A DNA stretch of 64,000 nt from the NCBI GenBank assembly GCA_014281115.1, contig JACONQ010000004.1:3348001-3412000 (forward strand), written 5' to 3'. A model generated the notes under the pieces. That model was not told where the DNA came from, searched no databases, and saw only the letters and a program-made list of their open reading frames with translations. This stretch comes from Laburnicola sp. R22_1. Its lineage: Eukaryota; Ascomycota; Dothideomycetes; Pleosporales; Didymosphaeriaceae. Positions 22,360 to 33,670 of this stretch are shown here, in pieces (positions within the stretch are counted from its first letter, which is position 1; each line of letters begins with the position of its first letter). The position numbers were made by a program, and so were the translations under genes.

Positions 22360-23487
22360 ATGGTCGGCCATTGGCCCAAGTCAAAAGGCTCCGTGCTTTC
22401 CGTAGGCATTACTTATCTTGGGGATGACGCACAGGGTACGGAAACTCTTGACCTGTAGCACATGTTGTTTGGCAAGTGCGGATGGTAGATGATGCCGAGA
22501 GCAGCTGTGACATGGAGTTTCCTGTCGATGGGTGGCCTGTACTAGAACAAACATTGCAATGCGGGGAGCATGAACAGTCCATCCAAACGACGGAGAAACA
22601 GAAAGGCACTATTTTATGCATGGCGTGCACACCAGTGTGTTCGGCATCCGTGGCAACTTCTAGAAGCAGCACAGTCTAGCTGTTAGTACTGGCAGTGTCC
22701 GTCGGCACCCCCATGCGCAACGCTTTTCAGTGGGGCGCGTGCCTGATGTGGACGGCAAGGTGAATGTGAGAAAGGCATTTGACTACCTAGGTAGATTCTG
22801 CCTGGCGTGCGGCGAGGGCGCCGGTCCGCGCCATTCGAAACGAGACGGGTATCAATTCCAGGCGGAGGTCCGTGGACGAGCCCTCTCATGCCATCCCATC
22901 TCATGCGTCGGCGGCCAGCGTTTGGACTGTTTGGTCTGTCAGTCAGAGCTGAAGACGGGCGGCAACAGGGCTGAATCCGTGGATGCGCCATTGGCATTCA
23001 CTGGCCCAGCGTCCGTGAAGGCTTAGCGTGGCGATTGGCTCAGCCGAAGAGGACCAACGATCCATGGATCTTCTTGCAGGGCCCTCCGCCTAACGCTCCA
23101 CCTCGACCGCGAGCCTGCGCTCTCACCCTCCGCTTCACCCTCCCCTTCGTTTCCTTTGCTGCCGTTGGGTATTCTTCCGTCCTCTCTTCTTACTGCTGTC
23201 CCTGCTCGCGCGCTCCCGCCGACTGCAGCCTGCCCCCATCGTCTGCATCTGCCTCACGCTGTCGTCCGTCTCCTGACCAGGTCGCAATCGAGCTCCTTTG
23301 AGGCCAGCGGGACTGCAGGAGACCTCGATCGCACCCACATTCAAAAAGAAGCCTCCATCTATCCATCTACTGTGCGTCGGGCCCGCCCTTTCCGCTCTCG
23401 ACCATCCGAGCCACCGGCCACTAACTACTTTGCCAGAATTTAAATTTCGGCCACGCAGCCCGTTGCGAGAAATTCCGCTCCACTGTC
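22360..23487. other. Intergenic region, VTS1 promoter and leader
   Basis: 1.1 kb on the same strand between COG5 and VTS1. A CTACCTAGGTAG palindrome lies at about 22785-22796. The last 400 bases are C/T-rich. No coding support. Confidence 0.35.
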
Positions 23488-25389
23488 ATGTCTAACATCG
23501 CCGGCAACAGAAACAGCACGCCCGAGGGCTCCAGCTCGCTGCGCCCCCCCAACTCGCGCACCATCGGCTCGAACCACCACCTGCGGGCCTCCGCAGATAT
23601 GGGCGGCTTCTCGTCCCCGCTTGCCAACCGCGGCATTCGCCCGGCCTCTGAAGTCTACTTTGGCCGCCAGAACACCAACTCGGGCAATCCTGACGAAATG
23701 GAGCGCGCCGCCCAGCAGTGGCTAGCCGACATCGACCAGTACGAGACGACTTTGGAGGAAATGGCCACCGCTACGCTCGACCAGGACTTCAAGGACGAGC
23801 TCAGCGCCATCGAGCAGTGGTTCCGCGTCTTGAGCGAGGCAGAGCGGACCGCAGCTCTGTACGCTCTGCTCCAGCAGACCACCCAGGTGCAGATTAGGTT
23901 CTTCATCCAGGTGCTGCAGCAGATGTCCAAGAGCCTCCCCATGTCTAGCGTGCTGTCTCCGGCCAATTTCGGAGAGAAAGGTGAGTGAAGCATGGACCAA
24001 CAGAGATGTAGAGTCTAATGCCTGCCAGATCCGATGACGCAGAAGCTGAGCGACGCCATGAGCAAACTGGGCACCAACGAGAATCGCAATTCGATGGGCG
24101 TCGGACGCCCTCCGCCATCCCCCGGCGCGAAGCGCAACTCTGGCTTGGATCATACCACCATCAGCCGCATGTTTCCCGATGCCGCCGCCGCCATCGCCAA
24201 GCAAAAGGCCGAGTTCACTGACATTACTGGCGTCGCCCCGGTCTCAAACCGCAACAGCACCGTAGGCGACCGCAGCTCTCTGGCCCCGACCGTCTCCGCA
24301 CCTGAAGATAAGAAGGAGAACAACCCTGTCCCAGCGTCGCCGTGGGGTGAGCGCCCCAAGTCTTCGGGCCAACAGCCCGCGATGGGCCAGTTCACGGCGC
24401 CACCTCCGTCGGCAGGCCTACGCTCTCCCCGTCTTCCCCTCTCTGGCGAAACTGGGAACGTGCAAACCACCACACTTAATGCACCGGGCCAGGATGCAGC
24501 TCAAATGCCTATGCTCTCGCCATCCTATGCGCCCGGTGGGAGCTGGGCATCGCAGCTGAGCACTCCTATGGTGGGCAACTTTGGTCAGACTCAGACACAA
24601 GCGGACATGGTTGCCAATGCGACTGCCATGAAGCTAGCTGCTCTGTCCACGGTCAACAACCGCATCCAACTTGATGATGTGCGCAAGTACCGCCGCGCTC
24701 GATCTACCGAGGGATCTGGAAATGGTCCCTTGTCCCCTGGTCTTCCTGGTGCAAACAACTTCGTTATGACGAACGAGCTTGGGCAGATATTGAACCCGCA
24801 GCAGGCTGCCGCTTTGCAAGCTCAACAGCTTGCTGCTATGCAAGGTCGCCGCTCTCGTCCCAACTCTCCCGGATTCGCTATGCAGGGCGCGGGCCTGGGT
24901 GCTACCAACTTCCGCTCGCCTCAAGCTAACGGATTCCTGACCGCCGACTATGGAGGCTCACCACTCGCCAACAACGCTATGGGCTCTCTAAACCTCGGTC
25001 AATTTAACATGGGTTTGGGCGAGGCGGGTCCCGGCGGATACATCTCCGACCATTCCGAGATGAATCGCGGCAGATCTCCACGAGGTCGTCGCGGCAGCTC
25101 CAAGCCTCCGGAGGACCCGACTGACCCTAGCCTTCTCCAAGACATTCCAAGCTGGCTCAGGAGTCTCCGTCTCCACAAGTACACCGACAACCTCAAGGAT
25201 CTCAAGTGGCATGAGCTTGTTGAGCTTGATGATGAGGGCTTGGAGAAGCGCGGCGTAAATGCTCTAGGTGCTCGCAGGAAGATGTTGAAGGTAGGATCAT
25301 TCCTGATCGTTTGTGAAACAAGTCACTAACATTTCCAGGTGTTCGAGCAAGTCAGAGATGCTAAGGAACAGGGCAGGCTCCGCGTTTAG
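23488..25389 (+). CDS. VTS1: Vts1-type SAM-domain RNA-binding protein (Smaug family)
   Basis: Post-transcriptional regulator that binds Smaug hairpins in mRNA 3' UTRs and recruits the Ccr4-Not deadenylase. Exons 23488-23980, 24029-25290 and 25339-25389 give 601 residues; both introns are 48 bases, the first with a CTAAT branch site. An N-terminal helical domain ([22 protein letters not shown], residues ~70-165) is followed by a long disordered Ser/Pro/Asn/Gln segment and the C-terminal SAM domain from ~535 ([20 protein letters not shown] ... [18 protein letters not shown]), which holds the basic RNA-binding face. Ends GRLRV. Confidence 0.95.
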
Positions 25390-27452
25390 ACGGGCATCAA
25401 TCGTTCATCTAGTCCATTGTCTTTAGCTCCAGGGAGCAAAATCGTTCGCGCGCATAGATTTACGACACACTGGATGATCGCTGCTAGCCAGCTACGTCAT
25501 ATCTCCAGGCTGTTCTACGAAATACTGAATGAAGTCTGGCGCGGCATATGGGCCTTGAAGTCGCATATGCATCAATGGCCCATCTGGATGTCCTGCATGA
25601 CAGGGCTCTCGACGGAATATATACCTTTGGCAACTTAGGTTTTGCTATTTCTTTATCGGCTGTTTGGAGTATGTGTAGGTAGATGGGTGAGGATAGTGTA
25701 ATGATGAAACTTCTACATCTGTCTAACTTTGTTAAACTTAACATGTTGCGGCTGCGAAGCAGTATAGTCCGTGAAGAAGACCCCAAACTCCTAATACCCG
25801 AGAACATTAATGTCTATGGGTGTTGTTGGCCGCGCGAGGTACTGCCGTGTCCGATCCAGGGTCATGCTCCCCCCAGTTTCCTCGTGCGATTGAAAAGTGG
25901 CCCAGGTCCACCTGAATGTAACGCCCGGTACCTTCGAAGTAACCCCCTGGAATACGGTCTCTGCCTGCCACGCTTGAACTTTCTAGTCTACGAAACCCCG
26001 AAATGGTCAAACTCGTAGATTTACCAAGTGGAATCGGCGACAACATTGCTATCTATCGACTTCCTCATTCGATCGGAGCTTTCTCTTGCTCTTGCAGGAC
26101 GGTTCTACTCTCAGTACAAGTACATGAGAGATAAGCACAAGAAATATCGCACGATTTACAGCATCTGGTCCAACCAAAAACCACGAAGAAACGACATCTT
26201 CTATTTCCTACACGAAATCGTGAAGCATCTCCTTCTTATCCACTACGCGGAGAGTCTTAGTTCCTGCGACCGGCGGCCAACCTGGGAGATGAAAAAAGTC
26301 AGACGAGAGATTGGGAGTGGATATAAGTCTGGGATGATGAAGAGAAGGTGCGAGTGCTTATAAAGAGGCTGAAGGAGAAGTTGGACGGGCACTTTGAAGA
26401 TCTAGAGATCATGACGCAAGAGACGCAAGAGCGGTGGGATGGGGTCGAGAAAGAAATGTGTTACCTTGAACCGAGCAATTCTGAGCATGATTTCGGTATA
26501 GTAAGTGCTTTGATGGTACTCCTTCTACTGCCCGATCTGCGCGAGCTCGCTCTACATCCGCACTGGCCTGGTCGTTACGCCCATACGCCTACTCAAGCCC
26601 TGCATGTATACCGCCTGCTGTTCTGTTCGAATGTGTGAGGGAGTATCGGGAGCGACATGAGGTGGAGTGCAGGTATTTTTTTGATGATGATTGACGCAGG
26701 AGCGTAATGTAGCCACAAGGCATGCGAAGCCATGCTTGTCGTCTGAACAGTTGATTGGATCGCTAATTCGAGACAGCATGTTCGATGAGTCGATTGTCTC
26801 GCGCCTTGCAATCTTCCATATGCCTAGAGCTTTGAGCTCGTATTTAACATATCTCTCATTCATATTTCCGGTCGCAGTGCAAAGACTAGGCGGCCGTTTT
26901 AGCATCCGCCAGGTACGTGGCCGCCAGTGCAGTGAAAGCGCGCGCTAACGGTGAACGCTGTCCACTCATCGCCCACCTCAACGCGATCTTGGAAACAAGA
27001 AACGACCCAGCGCCCCACCACTACACAACTTCACCCGCGCTACTTTATCCCATGCCGTCCATTCATCGGTACTGAAGCCTCGACTTGTCAAACTCCATGT
27101 CGTCGTTTCACTGTTTCGACGTAGCCGCCCATCGCTTCACGCTGTGGCGCGCCAAAAATTAATGCAGTACCCACATTGTTTCTACTACGCAACGTACAAC
27201 TCAATAAAGGGGACCTAAAATCCCACACAATGAAGAAAGCTTTCGCTCCCGAAACAATGCTCATGACATTGTGAAGCTGTCAATTCTTTTTCTATATAGG
27301 TCTACTTTATCTTCCTGAGCAGGCTCTTCTTTTCTATAGCACACTCTTTACTACACACGATTGCCACATTAAAACATTAAAAGCGCATACATTCGATCCT
27401 CCTACGTTGTGACTCGAAGTACGCGATCTGATCCAACCAACCAATACAAACC
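25390..27452. other. Gene-poor 2 kb interval with a possible decayed gene
   Basis: Between VTS1 and the GH16 gene. On the + strand, frames at about 26028-26363 and 26348-26638 have a protein-like feel (SQYKYMRDKHKKYRTIYSIW; later LKEKLDGHFEDLEIM and LLLLPDLRELAL, which is LRR-like) but overlap in different frames and match nothing I know. A lineage-specific or broken gene is possible; I do not call a CDS. Confidence 0.25.
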
Positions 27453-28652
27453 ATGCGTCCCTCTACATTCTCTAGCACGGCGCTGGCCGCCGCTGCTCTG
27501 ACGAATGTTGCCACTGCACTCGGTAACGGCACTTATACGCTTAAAGACGACCTTTCGTACAAGAAATTCTTCCAGAACTTCAACTTTTTCTCGGGCCCGG
27601 ATCCTACCAAGGGTTTTGTACAGTATCAGGATATGGATGCGGCGATCCAATCCGAGCTCGTTGGGTACTTTGACGATACGCAGACTGTGTATCTGGGAGT
27701 GGATTTCAAGGAGAAGGATCCGAAGGGTAGGAAGTCGGTTAGGTTGGAGAGCACGAAGACTTGGAACCAAGGACTGTTGGTAGCTGATATTCGACATATG
27801 CCGGATAGCACTTGTGGCTCTTGGCCTGCATTCTGGGCTTTGGGTACTAATGCCAACACTGCTGGAAATGCCGACGCTGCTGGTAATAGCAACACTGACA
27901 GTGACGGACCGGGCTGGCCATTTTTTGGTGAGGTCGATATTTTGGAAGGCGTGAATGGTGAGACAGAGAACTCCGTCACGCTTCATACATCCGCTGGTTG
28001 CGCCATGGAAAACATTACCCTGGGTACACAAGGCCGGAACGACGCTGCACTTCCTTATCTCGGCTCCATGGTGACCGAGAACTGCGACGTTAACGACCCA
28101 AACCAAGCGAAGAACGCAGGCTGCAGCATCAAGGCCCCTCCGGCGGCAGCTAAGAACGGCATGGCGACCTACGGTACCGACTTCAATAACGCCGGAGGCG
28201 GCGTCTACGCCATGGAGTGGACCTCGGAATCCATCTCAGTATGGTTCTTCCCGCGCAACAGCAGCACCTTCGCATCCACTTTCTCCACTTTCTCCGCGAC
28301 CAAGGACGGCGCGGAAAACTCGACGCAAACGCTTGATCCCTCGACCTGGGGCACTCCGCTCGCGAAGTTTCAAGGCCAGGGCTGTGATTTTACTGAGCGC
28401 TTCAAGAACATGCAGGTCATTTTCGATACTACATTTTGCGGCGAGTGGGCTGGAAAAGTCTGGCGCGACTCTTGCGCGGCCAAGACGGGCGTGAAGACGT
28501 GCCAGGAGTACGTGCAGAACAACCCGGATGTGTTTGCGGATGCCTACTGGGAGATTGCGGGATTGAAATGGTTTGAGAAGCAAGGCGGGAGCGGGGCGCA
28601 GAAGCGCGCTTTTGGGAATGTGAAGCAGCCTGGTCGGAGTGTCCGCTGGTAG
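27453..28652 (+). CDS. Secreted GH16 endo-1,3(4)-beta-glucanase-like protein
   Basis: Intronless, 399 residues. A signal peptide is clear (MRPSTFSSTALAAAALTNVATA, cut near residue 22). The GH16 active site E-x-D-x-x-E is at 160-165 (EVDILE: E160 nucleophile, D162, E165 acid/base), flanked by the usual GTWPAFW-like motif (SWPAFWALG) and ENSVTLHTSAGC. Around residues 135-152 there is a small Asn/Ala/Thr-rich insertion. Members of this group cut mixed or 1,3-beta-glucans in fungal or plant walls; exact specificity cannot be read. Several N-x-S/T sites. The 3' end lies only ~80 bases from the first arm of the inverted-repeat block. Confidence 0.92.
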   Translation: MRPSTFSSTALAAAALTNVATALGNGTYTLKDDLSYKKFFQNFNFFSGPDPTKGFVQYQDMDAAIQSELVGYFDDTQTVYLGVDFKEKDPKGRKSVRLESTKTWNQGLLVADIRHMPDSTCGSWPAFWALGTNANTAGNADAAGNSNTDSDGPGWPFFGEVDILEGVNGETENSVTLHTSAGCAMENITLGTQGRNDAALPYLGSMVTENCDVNDPNQAKNAGCSIKAPPAAAKNGMATYGTDFNNAGGGVYAMEWTSESISVWFFPRNSSTFASTFSTFSATKDGAENSTQTLDPSTWGTPLAKFQGQGCDFTERFKNMQVIFDTTFCGEWAGKVWRDSCAAKTGVKTCQEYVQNNPDVFADAYWEIAGLKWFEKQGGSGAQKRAFGNVKQPGRSVRW

Positions 28653-28729
28653 GACGTCTCCATCGATTGAGGCTGGCTCGTCGACATTTTCCTTGCATAT
28701 TTTGTACTTTCTCGCATATATCCCCATTT

Positions 28730-28846
28730 TCACCTTTTTACGCCTTTTTTGATTACTAAGCAGGGGGCTCTGCTTTTTTTGTCATGTTATTTGAGATGAA
28801 AGCCTTTGTCGTCCTACCCCTAGGTAGATAAATTAACGCCACATAC
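28730..28846 (+). repeat. Left arm (A) of inverted repeat
   Basis: Begins TCACCTTTTTACG and ends ACGCCACATAC. About nine bases in ten match the reverse complement of 31031-31148, including CTAAGCAGGGGGCTCTGC and GTCGTCCTACCCCTAGGTAG. A RIP-altered third copy is at 56403-56517. Confidence 0.85.
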
Positions 28847-29277
28847 CCATTTCAGTGCAGTGGCACTGAGCATTTCTAAATAGATCTGTTGTATTGAATA
28901 TAGATATATATCTGAACATTGAAATTTCTACCAACGTTGTTTTTGTGTGCAGTGAATGTAGAGCGATTGATTGGTTAATTAATTATTATTTATCATCTTT
29001 CTCCGCCGAAGATATCGAGTCATTCGGAAATGAATGTGCTGGATTGCATGCCCTTTTTAAAATGCATCGTGGTTGCATGTACGTGATTATGTCTCTCTCT
29101 GTTCAGAAGTGAGTGTGACCAATTTCCCATTTCCTAATTAAAATATTCCTTGGCCTTCACCCTATCTCATTTTACCCAGATCATGGACTTTTAAATCATG
29201 CCTTCCTGTCTCGACCGAGACCCACAGGCACTTCACAGTCAGATCACATTTCACATGTATTCACATGGTATCTCACA

Positions 29278-29362
29278 AAGCTGGTACACAGAAAAAAAGG
29301 TTATAGCTAGATTTTTTTTGCCATAGTACAGTTGCAGGATGCAGCTTTGTTCACAAAAAAAA
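29278..29362 (+). repeat. Dispersed repeat segment, unmutated copy
   Basis: Its reverse complement recurs at 56322-56405, there differing almost only by C-to-T and G-to-A changes, e.g. CTGGTACACAG here against CTAGTATATAG there. Confidence 0.8.
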
Positions 29363-29913
29363 TCTTGCCTTCAAACTCTTTCTTTTTTGGCGACTAAGAG
29401 GTACACAAACAAAAAGAGCGCAATAATAGCCGTGTTCCCTCCCCTCCTGCTGATATAAGCACAGAAAATCGTAGTCCAATACGTGACGATAAACCCTCTA
29501 GTGTAATTGAAAAAAAAAAGGCATTGACGAGGTGAGAAGAAGTGACTGCAGGGAAATCGTTTGATTAAATAGTCTCATAATTTGTAAAAGGTTGAGCTGA
29601 CTCTAAACAGATATGAATGAATAAACTGACGAAACACTCTGCATATGCTTCTGCAAAGGAAGAAACTCAACCAAATCTTGCGCTTAACTAGCCTCCGTAA
29701 GAATATTTGTCCCCTGTTCACGTCACTGTTGTCTAGATACTATACTATACTTACACGAAGTAACCCACCCATACAAAAACTTCTTCAGATCATCTCCAAC
29801 ATCCCTAACAAACTTGACCGCATCTTCACTCCAAGCCGAGAAACCTCACACTAGAACAGTATTATATAGTCCGCCCAGGCTTATGAATTTAACTTCTCTT
29901 CCTTCCACCTACA

Positions 29914-30008
29914 TGCTAGGTACTGAGTTATCGTACCTCCTGCGTTACCCCACCCCTCTCTGTGTCTTGCGAGGACTCGAGACAAGTTAGAAACTCTCAC
30001 GACGAAGC
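29914..30008 (+). repeat. 5'-truncated copy of the 182-base repeat
   Basis: Matches the last ~95 bases of the element at 46869-47050, from TGCTAGGTACTG to CACGACGAAG; the first half is missing. Confidence 0.7.
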
Positions 30009-31030
30009 TGAATCAGTAACTTCGACTTCACAGCCCGGATGTAGCCTCTCTTCTCGTATATTGCCGAAGCCAAAGACCTTCAGACGACGTTGACGCTCTT
30101 CATCGAAGCCACACATCTCTCCACCAACACGGAATCCCGAATGTCCTTCAAGAATAGTAGAAATGAACGGAGAGAGAGACTTGTCTCTGGGCTCCTTCCA
30201 GTGGTCAGAATCTTCGATTTAGTTTGTTTATTTGTAGCATTTCGCTACGACGGTATGTATGTAATCGCATACCCTATGACCCCCCTCGTCGAATGCAAAA
30301 TATGCATCAAGTACTGGTACAGTCTCTATATGCTTTAGCTCAAATCCAGGTTTCCATTAGAGTGTTGTGCCCTGCATACCAGATTAGTGATCGATGCGCC
30401 ACCTGCATGCCCACATCTCCCGGTCCCGGTACCTGTCCCGATACCCGCACCGCATCCCCCAACGAAGTCCGCTACGCCTCGATCAAGTAGAAAAGTCGAT
30501 ATGGGGGATACGCTGCATCCAGAACAGAGACATACATACATACAAGGCTAAGCTTCAATTGCGGGCGGGATGGCTATTGCGGAAGCTACGAATCGCGCTA
30601 ATGTGCGCGGGAGATACGCCCCGTGCCGTGGTACCATTGCTGACCTAGCGATTTAACGACAACTTTATTATTCGATGGTATCTGCACTAAGAACGTTCCG
30701 AGAGAAAAATGTAGTCATTGGTTTAAAGTTGCACTGAGTTTCTAAGGATAGAAGCTGTAAGGTTTGGTTCGAGGGTTTGCTTAATAATCTCATGCGGGTT
30801 GGTGAAGGGCAACAGTTCACTGGAGATAGGCGAAGCATACGACTACAAGACTACAAAGGTAAGACTGCAAGTACTTACACTAGACGAGACGAGACATGCA
30901 ACTATATTGCTAGATATGGATAGGTAGTTGGTACAAGCAAGACAACATTGCGGGGCAGTCCAAGGCAGACCACTAAACTGACCGAGGCCCAACGGCAGGC
31001 TTCGAGTTCTGGAGACCCCACGTATTTAGC

Positions 31031-31148
31031 GTATGTGGTGTTAATTTAATCTACCTAGGGGTAGGACGACAAAGGCTTTCATCTCAAATAACATGACTAA
31101 AAAAGCAGAGCCCCCTGCTTAGCAAACAAAAAGAGCGTAAAAAGGTGA
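31031..31148 (-). repeat. Right arm (B) of inverted repeat
   Basis: Reverse complement of arm A with few mismatches and small indels. I could not find a convincing target-site duplication outside the two arms. Confidence 0.85.
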
Positions 31149-31660
31149 TGACAAAAATTGCGTGTGCGTTCGATACTTCAGCCTCAAACCAAAGAAAGGT
31201 CAAAAAAGGCGTTCGGCAAGCCGACAGTTTTAGCGTATAGAGTTTATCATAGCGACATGTTATTTGTAAAAAAGTTAGGCAGCTGAGCTCTGTCCATTTG
31301 TTCCGAGTCCGGTCTCAAAACGGGAGTGCGGAACGAACATGTTCTGAACTAGTGTGACAATAAGGAAATATTGGTTGGTTCGTACGGTCATGGAGGTACA
31401 TTGCTCAAACGCCTACTTGTAGGCTGTGGGTGTAAGAGAATATAATCATACAAAAATTTTAAGGTTACCGCGCAACACAGAAAACCCCCTGGTGAAAACG
31501 TCATGTGAAAAGAAGTGAAATGGGTGGTAAAAAATAGGACCGGAGACGAAGGTATGGAGCGACCTTGACGCACATGTCAGTAACGACACGAAGAAGGGCT
31601 CTCGTCCCTACGCATCATGCCAGTATGGCTGGGAGAAAGGGAACACTGCATCACAGCTTG

Positions 31661-32996
31661 CTACAGACCCATGCGGCGAATCACTTCCCTAGAATCGCTC
31701 TCCGGAAGTTGTTCACCGTGGATTGTAATACGTCCCTCTTCAACTTGAACCAGGTCAGGCTTGACAAGTTCGTCGTGCAGATATTTGACGAAAGCGATCA
31801 CGTTATTCTCGAATTCCACGTAAGGATGTCGTTCCTGAGCGCCTTGCATGGCCTGTACAAACGAGGTTGGCGTGTTGTGACGAGGCAAGAGCTTGTAAAT
31901 GTTAGCTGTGTTTTCTAGTACGATAGTTTTGTTTACTTGATCAATGTAGCGCCGCTTAGTCGTGGACCAACCAGGTATCTGCTCCTGGGGATGCCCTTCG
32001 CTACAGAATAGTCTGCGCATTGCTTCAATGTCACTACCATCATTCGAATGGTGCTCGACTCCAGGACAGCCAAATGCGAAGATTGTGTTGAAGGTCTCTT
32101 CTCCGTAAGCACCGTTAAGCAAGTACTCTTCGATGGTTGTGTGGACTAAACGTGTGTGTGTGCGATAAGTATGTTTCTCTAGTTGCGGATCTCCTAGGCC
32201 ACTCACGCATGAACTGTCCCACCAGATCCATCCATCCTTCACTTGGTACCCAGTCGTCGAGCTGGACCCTTGCTGCTGTGAGATCTATGAACAGCGGAAG
32301 GAGACAATGCAGCGTCGGCGTTCCTGCTAGGTCATTGACCCACCGTCTCCTCTCTTGTGGTTGCCCGAGGGAGCAAGCAAAGTTGTTCCTGTTCTCAGCG
32401 AGGGTACCGTCGGAAAGTGGAAATTCACTGGAAGTATCGAATGGTTGACGGAGAGCGGGAGCATGTTTCGTATGCTGCCAATACTGACCGCGTTTTCTGT
32501 TTTGCGCCCGAAGCTCGTTCAGTGACTCGATACTTGTCCAGGTTTGTTCATGGTTCAAACGATGGGTGAAGAGCAAAGCAAATTGGAGTAACCGCAAACG
32601 GAATGCGGCTTGTTTGTTGAGACGGCGGCCGCTGTGTTTGTGTTTTAGGAACGTTCTCCACTCTGTGAGAATGATTAGTACGTGTGGATAATCGGAAACA
32701 GCGAGAGAGTTTCAATGTAACGTACCAGCAGTCATGGTGACCAGAGCCGAGGGCAGATCTGATTGGTGAGAGTTGGAGCTCGCGTGCCATTCGAAGACCA
32801 GATCAGTTGCCTTGTAGGCCAGAAAGTCCATAATGGTCAGATCGACGTCGAACTGCTCCTCTTCCTCGTTCTCCATACGCCGGGTGAGCGCGTAGAGTCC
32901 GGCGAGTGGTTCCCCTCTATTCTCCCGCCGGGCGTCGATGGACTCGGCGAGCTCTTTCTCCAGGTCGAGCATGTCTGTTCCGTCGGAGCGTCCCAT
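31661..32996 (-). CDS. Conserved-looking protein of unknown function
   Basis: Reverse-strand exons 32726-32996, 32207-32662 and 31661-32145 join in phase to 403 residues; introns of 63 and 61 bases carry GTACGT/TCACAG and GTGAGT/TTTAG ends and the first has a CTAAT branch site. I do not recognise the family. Visible features: an acidic N-terminal helix (LDLEKELAESIDARRENRGEP), a run of four Glu (MENEEEEQFDVDLTIMDF), a basic WRTFLKHKHSGRRLNK region, and a helical, aromatic-rich C-terminal half (TTIEEYLLNGAYGEE, FVKYLHDELVKPDL). No signal peptide, membrane helix or catalytic motif. The consistent splicing supports a real gene. It shares a 675-base divergent promoter with the J-domain gene. Confidence 0.7.
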
Positions 32997-33670
32997 GGCG
33001 AGTCTCTGCAGGAAGGAGGAACAGTGGGGCTGAGAAGGGGGGAAAGGGAAGGTAGGAACGGTGGGAACGGTGGGAGGGTACAAGAGCGACGCGAAGGTGC
33101 GAGGGGACTTATAGTTTGGTCAACTCTATCGTGAAAGCCACCTCAAGCCGTGGGCCAACCGGTCCAGGACAGTGCTAGCGCATAGCATACTTTTTGTCCA
33201 GGATCGGCAAATGCAGCTCTATATCGCAAGCATGCGGGAAGCGAGGCGCAACCCAGGTAGCAGATCAAACTCAAAATGAACGAGAACAGCTGCTCGCATT
33301 GCGGGCCCCCACTTTAGCGGCAGAGGGCAGGCCGCCAAAAAAACAGCGGAGGCGGAAGCGCAGGCGGAAGCGCAGGCGGGTTGGAATTGGGAAGACTTTT
33401 GGCGGCGGGCGACGGCGGCGGGCGCGTCCATGCGGCGTGAACGGCAGCAGATAGATGGATGGGTGAATGCCATGGTCGCCGTGCTTCGGTGAGGCTCGGG
33501 CTAGTGCGTAACTGCCCTTGTCCTCCCACGGCGCATGCACGTCGTGTCGTCGATGCCGTCCCGCCAGACCTCTCACCCTCCCTTCACCCCCGTCCCACGC
33601 CTCCTGCTGCCGTACCCCGCCCGCCTGCTGACCGTGAGTGAGTGTGCCGGGACAATGCCATTGCGCCATC
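32997..33670. other. Divergent promoter region
   Basis: Between the unknown gene (-) and the J-domain gene (+). A purine-rich direct repeat (GCGCAGGCGGAA units) lies near 33350-33385. The 150 bases before the J-domain gene are C-rich. No gene seen. Confidence 0.35.

Larger units (their letters stand above)
28653..31660. other. Gene-free repeat block
   Basis: 3 kb without a supported gene and richer in AT than the neighbours. It holds two inverted 117-base arms (28730-28846 and 31031-31148), a segment at 29278-29362 whose RIPed copy is at 56.3 kb, and a 5'-truncated copy of the 182-base repeat (29914-30008). It reads as transposon debris, possibly one non-autonomous element. Confidence 0.55.
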
